Positions 1 to 6,094 are shown, numbered from the stretch's first letter. The stretch is 6,229 bases of DNA from Desulfobacteraceae bacterium (GCA_003354055.1 PIVQ01000445.1:1-6229); one strand, 5' to 3'. The notes: generated by a model not told the origin, from the sequence alone. Translations and numbers: made by a program.

Positions 1-80
1 GCCTTGAACTCTTCAAAACTCACGCCTCCGCTTTTATCCTTGTCCAGATCTTCAAAATTTGTGGTGGAGATTTTTCCCAT
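1..80 (-). CDS. EF-hand domain protein, N-terminal part only (runs off the left edge)
   Basis: Reading leftward from ATG at 80-78, the frame encodes about 26 residues and is still open at the window edge. Residues 12-23 form a complete EF-hand calcium-binding loop: DKDKSGGVSFEE, with Asp at loop positions 1 and 3, Ser at 5, Gly at 6, a hydrophobic residue at 8 and Glu at 12. A calcium-binding role is therefore likely; the wider function cannot be seen. The frame stays open for 23 more codons upstream, to a TAG at 152-150. That part (including NSGSEYGASNPHK) reads like protein but has no ATG, GTG or TTG. No Shine-Dalgarno sequence precedes the ATG at 80. The gene may therefore have lost its true start (see findings). 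Its neighbour putP is on the same strand but is separated by a terminator. Confidence 0.5.
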   Translation of the reverse strand, partial: MGKISTTNFEDLDKDKSGGVSFEEFK

Positions 81-198
81 TTTATGAGGATTGGAAGCGC
101 CGTACTCACTGCCGCTGTTGACTTGTCCCCAAAAGACTGCGTAATGTCGCTATTGCAATGAAATCAAGTCGTTAGGGGGTCGTATGGGTGTTTCGGAT

Positions 199-242
199 CT
201 GTATCAAAGAAAAGACCTGAGACAATGATGGGCTGTATCAAA
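199..242. repeat. pair of 10-bp direct repeats, CTGTATCAAA
   Basis: The identical decamer CTGTATCAAA occurs at 199-208 and 233-242, with starts 34 bp apart. Function is unknown. It could be a chance match, a tandem protein-binding site or the scar of a mobile element. Confidence 0.35.
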
Positions 243-251
243 AATGTCTCA
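218..251. repeat. 7-bp inverted repeat TGAGACA / TGTCTCA
   Basis: TGAGACA at 218-224 is the exact reverse complement of TGTCTCA at 245-251, with 20 bp between them. The second CTGTATCAAA repeat lies inside the loop. No poly-T tract follows on either strand, so it is not a standard terminator. Confidence 0.3.
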
Positions 252-267
252 TAAGTGTCAGAGAGGA

Positions 268-305
268 TAAAAAAAACCGGCGTTGTGCACAGGGCACAAC
301 ACCGG
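268..305 (-). terminator. Rho-independent terminator of putP
   Basis: The stem pairs CCGG (277-280) and GTTGTGC (282-288) with GCACAAC (294-300) and CCGG (302-305), with one C/A mismatch (281 and 301) and a 5-nt loop. On the minus strand the stem is followed directly by eight T residues (complement of the A run at 269-276). It lies 31 bp past the putP stop codon, in the orientation that ends putP transcription before the EF-hand gene. Confidence 0.9.
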
Positions 306-336
306 CATGACGATTGATTATATCAATCGGGAGGAG

Positions 337-1800
337 TTAGATTGTCTTTTGAAGCATCTGCGCCTGGTCAAATTTTTCCAGGGTCTCTTCCGAGGGTTTT
401 TCAGTGATCATGCTGACCACAACAACGGTGGCAAAAGCCAGGATGAATCCGGGCAGCAACTCGTAAAAATATTCTCCCTCTATTTTGACAAAGTTTTTCA
501 CAATGAAGATGGTGGCGGCACCAACGATCATTCCGGCCAGGGCGCCGTATTTGGTAACGCCTCTCCAGCAGAGGGACAGAATGATCAGGGGACCGAAAGC
601 CGCACCAAATCCGCCCCAGGCATAGCCTACCATGGACAGGATACTTCCGGAATCATTGGCGGCAATGATAAGGGCGATCAGGGCAAAACCAACCACACCG
701 AACCGGCTGATCCAGGCCTTGGCTTTATCATCATAATTTTCGAAAAAGGGCAGGTCTTCGGTCAGGGCCGAGGTCAATACCAGAAGCTGGGAATCAGCCG
801 TGGACATAACCGCCGCCATAACAGCCGCCAGGATAAATCCGCCGAAAATGGGATGAAACAGGGCTGTGGTCAGGGCAAGGAAGATTCTTTCCTTATTACC
901 GTCCGGTCCTGCTACGCCTGCCAGGGGATGAATTTCATTGTATCCGATACCGATGATACCGATGATCGTAGCCAGAATCAGGCAGATGACCATCCAGGAG
1001 ATACCTATGCGGCGGGCAGCAGGTACTGCCTCTACACTCTTGATCCCGATGAACCGGGCAAGGATATGGGGCTGGCCGAAGTATCCGAATCCCCATGCCA
1101 TCAGGGAGGCGCCGGTGATCAGGGAGGTTGTGTATTTAAAGGCATCAGGCTTGATTGAAACAATGGTCATACCTGTTCCTGATATGGCCATATATCCAAG
1201 GATGGCACAGAAAATGAGGGCTGCCAGCATGAGCAGACCCTGGATTAGGTCTGTCCAGCAGACTGCCATATAGCCGCCTAAGAAGGTATAGGAAACAACC
1301 ACAAATGTGGTGACCAGAAGGGCTGTCTGCTCAGATGCCCCAAAACTGTGGGCAAACAAAAGGGTACCGCCTTTAAGGCCGGAAGCCACGTACAGGGTAA
1401 AGAAGAGCAGGATGACAGCCGTGGAAACTATTTTCAGAATACCGGATTCATCATCAAAGCGTTTGGATAGGAATTTGGGCAGGGTAACGGTATCATAACT
1501 TTCAGTCAATGCTCTCAGGCGGCCGGCTACGACAAGCCAGTTGGTATAGGCCCCTATCACCAACCCGAGAGAGATCCAGACCCCTTCCACAAGCCCGCTT
1601 GCAAACACAGCGCCCGGAAGTCCGAGCAGCAGCCAGCTTGACATGTCTGAGGCCCCTGCGCTGATGGCCGTTGTTGCGGGCCCCAGCGTACGCCCGCCTA
1701 TCAAAAAGTCCTCGTTATTGCGTGTCCGTGTCATTGAATAATATCCGATACCCAACATCAGCAGCAGATAAAGACCAAACTGTACGTACAAAATACCCAT
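337..1800 (-). CDS. putP: Na+/proline symporter (solute:sodium symporter family)
   Basis: An inner-membrane protein of 487 residues that imports L-proline with Na+. The length is close to E. coli PutP (about 502), and the many hydrophobic segments fit the 13-helix LeuT-type fold. PutP hallmarks are visible. SDMSSW (51-56) places Asp52 at the essential Na+-site Asp of helix 2. CWTDLIQG (181-188) holds the conserved helix-6 Asp184. WGFGYFGQPH (236-245) has the Trp, Tyr and Pro linked to proline binding. MSTADSQLLV (332-341) carries the Ser333/Thr334 Na+ ligands and is followed by SALTEDL. The start is ATG at 1800-1798 with AGGA five bases upstream. The gene has its own promoter and operator-like palindrome in the 300-bp gap upstream and a strong terminator downstream, so it can be a monocistronic unit. 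Its location next to proline dehydrogenase supports proline as substrate; other SSS-family substrates are less likely. Confidence 0.93.
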   Translation of the reverse strand: MGILYVQFGLYLLLMLGIGYYSMTRTRNNEDFLIGGRTLGPATTAISAGASDMSSWLLLGLPGAVFASGLVEGVWISLGLVIGAYTNWLVVAGRLRALTESYDTVTLPKFLSKRFDDESGILKIVSTAVILLFFTLYVASGLKGGTLLFAHSFGASEQTALLVTTFVVVSYTFLGGYMAVCWTDLIQGLLMLAALIFCAILGYMAISGTGMTIVSIKPDAFKYTTSLITGASLMAWGFGYFGQPHILARFIGIKSVEAVPAARRIGISWMVICLILATIIGIIGIGYNEIHPLAGVAGPDGNKERIFLALTTALFHPIFGGFILAAVMAAVMSTADSQLLVLTSALTEDLPFFENYDDKAKAWISRFGVVGFALIALIIAANDSGSILSMVGYAWGGFGAAFGPLIILSLCWRGVTKYGALAGMIVGAATIFIVKNFVKIEGEYFYELLPGFILAFATVVVVSMITEKPSEETLEKFDQAQMLQKTI

Positions 1801-1844
1801 TTTTATCCTATTCCCTTCTTTTAAATTTTATTTTCATCGACCTG

Positions 1845-1860
1845 CCGCAGCAATCTGCGG
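1845..1860 (-). promoter_or_regulatory. short GC-rich hairpin in the putP leader
   Basis: CCGCAG (1845-1850) and CTGCGG (1855-1860) form a perfect 6-bp stem with a 4-nt loop, in an otherwise AT-rich leader about 45 nt before the putP start codon. No T tract follows, so it is not an intrinsic terminator. It could affect mRNA stability or translation. Confidence 0.35.
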
Positions 1861-1884
1861 AATGCCCCTTGCCCTTTATAATTC

Positions 1885-1922
1885 TCCTTGTTTTCAATTT
1901 ATATGCAATAAAATCACAAGGA
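1885..1922 (-). repeat. 7-bp inverted repeat in the putP leader
   Basis: TCCTTGT (1885-1891) is the reverse complement of ACAAGGA (1916-1922), around a 24-bp AT-rich centre. If the predicted promoter is used, it lies about 25-65 nt into the transcript. It may be a protein site or a weak stem; its function is not known. Confidence 0.3.
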
Positions 1923-1941
1923 TCCCCCCGACCCTTGATTG

Positions 1942-1958
1942 TAATGGTTTAACCATTA
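1942..1958. promoter_or_regulatory. perfect 17-bp palindrome overlapping the putP promoter (likely operator)
   Basis: TAATGGTTTAACCATTA has two 8-bp arms around one central base. Its right end covers most of the -10 hexamer (1955-1960) and its body covers the expected transcription start, a classic place for repressor binding. The core TGGT-N3-ACCA resembles operators of FadR-subfamily GntR regulators. That assignment is an inference; no GntR gene is in the window. Confidence 0.55.
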
Positions 1959-1981
1959 TAGAATGAATGTGATTTAGTCAA
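1955..1981 (-). promoter_or_regulatory. sigma-70-type promoter for putP
   Basis: On the minus strand, TATAAT (1960-1955) is a perfect -10 hexamer. TTGACT (1981-1976) is a near-consensus -35, with a 15-bp spacer. Shifting by one base gives CTTGAC with 16 bp. The spacer is shorter than the usual 17, which may make the promoter weak or dependent on an activator. It would give a leader of about 150 nt before putP. Confidence 0.6.
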
Positions 1982-2100
1982 GTGTTTTTTAGATTCCAAA
2001 ATGAGAAAAGTTTTGATTTGGTTAGGGCAGGAAATTGAGAAAAGAGCCAGGGGCAAGGTATAGACCATTCGCTATAAAATATTTACCCCCGGCGCAGTAT

Positions 2101-3048
2101 TTAGATCGGAGACAGAGATCTCAGCAGGAATCTGATATTTTTTGGATTTTCACCCACCCGGCGGATGGCATAGGGCCAGAAGTCCCTTCCGTAAGGCAGG
2201 TAAAGACGAACCTGAACTCCTCTTTCAATCAGGTCTTTCTGAAGTTTTGGCCTGACGCCAAGCAGCATTTCAAATTCATAACTATTATCGGGAATCTGTC
2301 TGGATCGGGCAAGCTTGATGATTTTATGTATCATCCTGTGATCATGGGTGGCAAACACCGGATATATCCCCCTGGCTAGGGCCGCTGGGTTCAGCATGGT
2401 ATCTGCCAGGGAAAGAAAGGCACGGTCCACAGATTTTCCAGGTTGGTGGGCAATGTCCTGTTTTTCTGCAAAGGCGCCTTTGACAAGCCGGATCGCTGTG
2501 TTTCTCTCCATAACCTGCGACAGATCCTTTGGGGTTCTATACAGACAGGCCTGGAGAGTGATTGCCACAGGCAGATTCTGTTCTGCCAGGTCATGGAAGA
2601 TCGCCAGGGTTTCATGGGTTACTGAACTGTCTTCCATATCGATCATGAGCAGGTCTTTGAATTTCGGCCGGGCAAGGGTGTGTATCTGTCCGGCCAGACT
2701 TGCAAGATTCTGTATGCACAGATCAGGGGACTGCATGAGCCCTGCCTGGGTCGGATCAATGGAGGTATGAAGATCCATGTCCTGCTCACGGGCCAGAGTC
2801 AGGGTCTGCGTCAGGGATGTCAGGGTTGCTGAAATGATGGTAGGATCCCGGACATATTCACCAAGGAAGAAAAACGAGGATGTCAGTCCTCTGTCCCTAA
2901 GAAGCTGTGCCGTGGAAACGGCATCTTTTTCATTTCGACCCCCCACGAACCGCCGGGCAAGGCCCTGGGTGAATGATCTGTTTTGGATAATGTTTTTAAT
3001 ACCGGGATGAGTGGCCAGAAAGATCATGGCCTTTTGCCAGAGATGCAT
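2101..3048 (-). CDS. proline dehydrogenase, short monofunctional type
   Basis: A flavoprotein of 315 residues that oxidises L-proline to pyrroline-5-carboxylate, with FAD as cofactor and normally the membrane quinone pool as acceptor. The length matches the stand-alone enzymes of Thermus and Bacillus (about 305 residues), not the long PutA fusion. Family motifs run in order: IDMEDS (136-141), LQACLYRT (165-172), RLVKGAF (187-193), FATHD (232-236), YEFEMLLGV (257-265), and YLPYGRDFWPYAIRR (283-297), whose paired Arg296/Arg297 are expected to hold the proline carboxylate. At SIDPTQAGL (96-104) most family members have SxKLTQLGL, so Asp98 stands where a conserved active-site Lys is usual. ATG at 3048-3046 is preceded by AAAGGGG with an 8-base spacer. 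The gene starts 17 bp after the DUF2000 stop codon, so the two are very probably one transcript. The partner pyrroline-5-carboxylate dehydrogenase is not in the window. Confidence 0.9.
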   Translation of the reverse strand: MHLWQKAMIFLATHPGIKNIIQNRSFTQGLARRFVGGRNEKDAVSTAQLLRDRGLTSSFFFLGEYVRDPTIISATLTSLTQTLTLAREQDMDLHTSIDPTQAGLMQSPDLCIQNLASLAGQIHTLARPKFKDLLMIDMEDSSVTHETLAIFHDLAEQNLPVAITLQACLYRTPKDLSQVMERNTAIRLVKGAFAEKQDIAHQPGKSVDRAFLSLADTMLNPAALARGIYPVFATHDHRMIHKIIKLARSRQIPDNSYEFEMLLGVRPKLQKDLIERGVQVRLYLPYGRDFWPYAIRRVGENPKNIRFLLRSLSPI

Positions 3049-3065
3049 AGTCTGTTCCCCTTTGT

Positions 3066-3467
3066 CTATTTGTAGAGTCCAAGGGAACCGGTCAATCCGT
3101 TTACCTTTTTTTTCGGGCCTTTGATGCAGAGACCTGAAAATGTAAGGTCACTGGTCGGTGCGATTGCCAATTTCCGGCTGTAGTCCTCATAATGGCGGCT
3201 TTTCTGGGCAATGGAGTTGAAATCGATGATGGCGACATCCGGTATTTGACTGCCCTGTTCATATATAGTCCGCAGCCCTGTGTCGTCTGAGGTCAGGACC
3301 GGAATATTTTCCCGGGTAATGCCCGGGTGCAGAGCACCGGACTGATCTGTGAGATCCGGTCCCAGGATATCCGTATCCATCCGACCGAGACTGATCCCCA
3401 GAACGGCTGCCGTATTGGCCACCAGCCCAGGGGGAAGGGATTTGTTTACTACCATGACTATTTTCAT
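3066..3467 (-). CDS. DUF2000 family protein
   Basis: A small soluble protein of 133 residues with no signal peptide or membrane segment. It matches the DUF2000 family (peptidyl-tRNA-hydrolase-II-like fold; biochemical function unknown) over its full length. Recognisable blocks are NKSLPPGLVANTAAVLGISL (8-27), GPDLTDQSGALHPGIT (36-51), PVLTSD (56-61), DFNSIAQ (82-88), a YxxY pair (93-96) and a C-terminal GLCIKGPKKKVNGLTGSLGL (112-131). The start at 3467-3465 is well supported by AAGGAG five bases upstream. It lies 85 bp downstream of the AraC-type regulator, which could leave room for a promoter; AT-rich sequence around 3485-3510 is compatible with one, but no clear -35/-10 pair is visible. 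It is 17 bp ahead of proline dehydrogenase, so a role linked to proline metabolism or its regulation is a fair guess from context only. Confidence 0.82.
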   Translation of the reverse strand: MKIVMVVNKSLPPGLVANTAAVLGISLGRMDTDILGPDLTDQSGALHPGITRENIPVLTSDDTGLRTIYEQGSQIPDVAIIDFNSIAQKSRHYEDYSRKLAIAPTSDLTFSGLCIKGPKKKVNGLTGSLGLYK

Positions 3468-3552
3468 AAGCTCTCCTTTGAATATAATTAAAGTGTCGCC
3501 TTAGAATATACAAAAGAGAAAATCGTCTGGATTGTAAAAAATTGCAGAAAGT

Positions 3553-4356
3553 TTATTTATAGTCCACAGGGTTGATGCCTACAAAATTCTTAAAGGTTTT
3601 GACAAAGTGGCTCTGGTCGAAGAAACCGCATTCAACCGCCGTATCAGCCACATTGCTTCCTTTTCTCAGCATTTTTTTTGCCAGAAGAATCCGTTTGTTA
3701 ATCACATAGGCATGTGGGGGGAGCTGCCAGTATTTCTTAAATTGGCGCAGAATGGAAAATTTACTCATGCAGGTCAGGGTTTCAAGATCATCCAATTGAA
3801 TATCCCGAGTGAACTCTTTGTCTAAGAAATTTTTTACCTTATCCATTGTGCCCTTGTCCGGTGGGGATTGATCTGCAACGACATTCAGTATGAATGTCGT
3901 AAACAGCAGGTGTTCCAGAAAAAAAATAGCATTGGTTTCTTCCAGCATCCGGTCCTGGATTTGGTTGGCTTCAAAGCCCTTGAAAAACAGGTTCTTCAGC
4001 CGTAGATCCTCTCTGGATAATGTGATAGTTTCGGGATAAAATACATTTTTTTTACACCCGAAGGTCGCCTTTACCCATGCAGGATCCAGGTAAAGCATAC
4101 GGAAAATGAATTTTTCAGGGTCCTTGGGTTGGCACAGGTGGATGGTCTCCGGGGGGATCAGAATTGCCTGGTTAACGGACAGGTCGAATTCCAGTGGCTG
4201 GCAGATGATTTTGGACGAGCCTTTTTCCACAAATCCGAAGGACAGGGTGTCGTGGGAGTGCCTGCGTACGGCATAAGTCTCTCCTGCCCCGGTTTTAACC
4301 TCAATAAAGGGCAGGGTGCTGCAACGAAGGATGCGTGTATCCGTCTCTTTGTCCAT
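3553..4356 (-). CDS. AraC-family transcriptional regulator
   Basis: A cytoplasmic DNA-binding protein of 267 residues from the chosen ATG. The N-terminal half is a cupin-like ligand-binding domain (about 15-95) with RRHSHDTLSFGFVEKG (31-46) and AILIPPETIHLCQP (64-77). The C-terminal 100 residues form the double helix-turn-helix of AraC/XylS proteins. The first covers about 186-210; PHAYVINKRILLAKKML (214-230) is the linker helix. The second contains VADTAVECGFFDQSHFVKTF (236-255) and ends with FVGINPVDYK. The longest frame begins at a TTG at 4392-4390 and adds 12 residues. I prefer ATG at 4356-4354, because no Shine-Dalgarno sequence supports the TTG and the extension is not family-like; ATG also lacks a clear one, so the start is uncertain. 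It lies just upstream of the DUF2000 and proline dehydrogenase genes on the same strand and is the natural candidate regulator of that operon, with proline or a related compound as inducer (inference). Confidence 0.85.
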   Translation of the reverse strand: MDKETDTRILRCSTLPFIEVKTGAGETYAVRRHSHDTLSFGFVEKGSSKIICQPLEFDLSVNQAILIPPETIHLCQPKDPEKFIFRMLYLDPAWVKATFGCKKNVFYPETITLSREDLRLKNLFFKGFEANQIQDRMLEETNAIFFLEHLLFTTFILNVVADQSPPDKGTMDKVKNFLDKEFTRDIQLDDLETLTCMSKFSILRQFKKYWQLPPHAYVINKRILLAKKMLRKGSNVADTAVECGFFDQSHFVKTFKNFVGINPVDYK

Positions 4357-4525
4357 GGAAAAGGATATACCGGGTTTGCGCACCTGGATCAATGGAAATA
4401 AGTGCAGATCCCTGATAAAAGCCGGGCCGGACCTGATCCATCCCCCTGAGGGTTGAATCTAAATTGATTTATGGGCAGGGGAGTGATAGGTTATTTTTGG
4501 TGAAGATGTACGTAAACAGTTTAAA

Positions 4526-4547
4526 AGGAGCTATGGGCGCAAAATGA
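4526..4547 (+). promoter_or_regulatory. ribosome binding site and 4-codon mini-ORF overlapping the HD-GYP start
   Basis: AGGAG at 4526-4530 is the only good Shine-Dalgarno sequence. It is 13 nt from the ATG of the GAF/HD-GYP gene (4544), longer than normal, and only 2 nt from another ATG at 4533, shorter than normal. The upstream ATG opens a four-codon frame (Met-Gly-Ala-Lys) whose TGA at 4545-4547 overlaps the downstream start as ATGA. This layout would allow translation by termination and reinitiation. No other in-frame ATG, GTG or TTG exists upstream of 4544 before a stop at 4487. Confidence 0.4.
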
Positions 4548-6094
4548 CCTCATTATCTGATGCCCCGGATATTGAAAAACAGGTTCATGATCTGCATGAG
4601 ATCCTTGAGATCACTAAGATCATGGCAGGGGAAAAAAGTCTTGATATCCTGCTGAAAGTCATCATGGAGGGGGCGACACGGGTACTTGATGCCGACGCCA
4701 GTTCGATTTTTCTCTGTGATTATGAAAGCAATGAATTCTACTCCAGGTTTATTCAGCAGACCGTTGTCAATGAAATCCGTTTTCCACTGGATAAGGGAAT
4801 TGCAGGCAGTGTTGTCAGCACTCAAAAAACCATAAACATCCCGGATGCCTATGAGGACAGCCGGTTTAATCCGGATATTGATAAAAACACAGGGTATCGG
4901 ACCAAAAGCATATTATGTATGCCCCTGGTTGCCAGGAATGGCGATCTCATCGGCGTCACCCAGGTGCTGAATAAAAGACATGGGGTGTTCACCAGGTATG
5001 ATGAAAAACTTCTGGGCGTTTTTTCAAATAACGCTGCGGTTGCCATAGACAACACCTTGCTTCACGAGGAAAATAATCGTCTTTTCAAAAGTCTGATCTC
5101 CACCTCATCAAAGACCATTGATGCCAGGGATCCTGTAACGGCCGGGCATTCCCAGAGGGTTGCCCTGTATGCGGAAAACTTAGGCAAGGCTGCCAACCTG
5201 GATGCCGGCACATTAAATGAACTGGAAGTGGCATCCTGGCTTCATGATATCGGTAAAATAGGCGTCAGGGACAATGTGCTTTTAAAAACAGGCCGCCTGG
5301 ATGCCGAGGAGTATAAAAAAATTCAGGAACATGCCTCCTACACCAGTGAGATCCTTGAGCAGGTCCACTTTTCCCGGGAATTGAAAAATGTTCCCTTTTT
5401 GGCATCAGCCCACCATGAAAGGATGGACGGCAAGGGATATCCCTATGGGTTGAAAGGTAACGATCTGCCTGTGGCCGCAAGGATACTTGCCATTGTTGAT
5501 GTCTATGATGCCCTGACCGCCTATGACCGGCCCTATAAAAAATCCATGCCCGTGGAAAAAGCGTTGTCTATTCTGGAAGAGGGCAAAGGCAGCCAGTTTG
5601 ATCCGGATCTTGTGGATATTTTTATTCGGGAAAAATGCTATAATATCGAGCGTCGCGGACATCAGCGGGTGTCGGTTGATCTCAAGTTTGAAATTGTCTT
5701 TTTATCAAATGACGATCAGGACCAATACATATCAAAGTACGGGCATCCGGAAATTATCGGACATCAGGTTGAAATTGAAGAGAATGTCATGTCTGAACGG
5801 ATAAAAGCCGAAGAAGAGGGGATTCGTGTAAAAGATATTTCCGCCACCGGAATGAAGTTTCAAACCGGATATTTCTTTCCCATCAATAATTTTGTCATCT
5901 TAAAGGTGCTTATCAAATCCATAGATCTCTCCGTCCTGTGCAGGGTCATCCGTATCCGGCGCAGACCTGTGGGAACAGGCTATATCATGGGTGTCGAATT
6001 TGTGGACATGAAGCTGGATGAGCGCGGGAAATTGCTGCGGTATGTGGATACCCTGTCTCACAAGGAAAAACAAACCCTTATCCAATTCTATTGA
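4544..6094 (+). CDS. GAF / HD-GYP / PilZ protein, likely c-di-GMP phosphodiesterase
   Basis: A soluble signalling protein of 516 residues with no membrane segment. Residues 1-31 form a short helical lead. A GAF sensor domain follows (about 32-175, with CMPLVARNGDLIGVTQVLNK at 125-144 and a linking helix AAVAIDNTLLHEENNRL). The HD-GYP domain (about 183-365) hydrolyses cyclic di-GMP, and its signature residues are intact: GHSQRV with His201, HDIGKIG with His234/Asp235, His263, HHERMDGKGYP (290-300) with the GYP triad, Asp319 in VDVYDALT, RPY (329-331) and QFDP (351-354). The C-terminal PilZ domain (about 370-490) has both c-di-GMP-binding motifs: RGHQR (371-375, RxxxR) and DISATG (431-436, DxSxxG). 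The enzyme therefore appears both to degrade and to sense c-di-GMP. The stretch between the two PilZ motifs, 55 residues rich in charge, is longer than usual. It is divergent from the AraC gene. The next gene starts 71 bp downstream with no clear terminator between. Confidence 0.92.
   Translation: MTSLSDAPDIEKQVHDLHEILEITKIMAGEKSLDILLKVIMEGATRVLDADASSIFLCDYESNEFYSRFIQQTVVNEIRFPLDKGIAGSVVSTQKTINIPDAYEDSRFNPDIDKNTGYRTKSILCMPLVARNGDLIGVTQVLNKRHGVFTRYDEKLLGVFSNNAAVAIDNTLLHEENNRLFKSLISTSSKTIDARDPVTAGHSQRVALYAENLGKAANLDAGTLNELEVASWLHDIGKIGVRDNVLLKTGRLDAEEYKKIQEHASYTSEILEQVHFSRELKNVPFLASAHHERMDGKGYPYGLKGNDLPVAARILAIVDVYDALTAYDRPYKKSMPVEKALSILEEGKGSQFDPDLVDIFIREKCYNIERRGHQRVSVDLKFEIVFLSNDDQDQYISKYGHPEIIGHQVEIEENVMSERIKAEEEGIRVKDISATGMKFQTGYFFPINNFVILKVLIKSIDLSVLCRVIRIRRRPVGTGYIMGVEFVDMKLDERGKLLRYVDTLSHKEKQTLIQFY

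Larger units (their letters stand above)
81..267. other. non-coding stretch between the EF-hand gene and the putP terminator
   Basis: No convincing gene is visible on either strand beyond the open but start-less extension of the EF-hand frame (149-81). The right part carries two 10-bp direct repeats and a 7-bp inverted repeat, listed separately. These could be remnants of a mobile element or regulatory sites, but no transposase reading frame or paired terminal repeats are present. Confidence 0.4.
1801..2100. other. 300-bp non-coding region upstream of putP
   Basis: This gap separates proline dehydrogenase (stop at 2101) from putP (start at 1800). It holds the putP promoter (1955-1981), an overlapping palindrome (1942-1958), a long AT-rich leader with two inverted repeats (1885-1922 and 1845-1860) and the putP ribosome binding site (1806-1809). 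From 1982 to 2100 I see nothing firm. A 5-bp inverted repeat TATAG/CTATA lies around 2060-2080, but no T-rich terminator follows the dehydrogenase gene, so read-through into putP is possible. Confidence 0.6.

Noticed and set aside
283..1158. A 291-codon open frame on the plus strand
   Set aside because: It is antisense to the well-supported symporter gene, starts inside the terminator hairpin, shows a low-complexity Gly/Gln/Asp-rich composition and has no family resemblance. It is a shadow frame.
1905..1975. TGTGA half-sites resembling CRP binding sites near the putP promoter
   Set aside because: TGTGATTT occurs on both strands here, but neither copy has the matching TCACA half at the correct 6-bp spacing.
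2035..2770. Plus-strand frames of 114 and 140 codons opposite proline dehydrogenase
   Set aside because: They overlap the dehydrogenase coding sequence, lack ribosome binding sites and show no recognisable domain.
4357..4392. TTG start adding 12 residues to the AraC regulator
   Set aside because: There is no Shine-Dalgarno sequence and the extension is not family-like, so the downstream ATG was preferred, although neither start is strongly supported.
4464..4492. Possible promoter TTGATT-17 bp-TAGGTT upstream of the HD-GYP gene
   Set aside because: The -10 matches consensus at only three of six positions; the spacing alone is not enough to support it.
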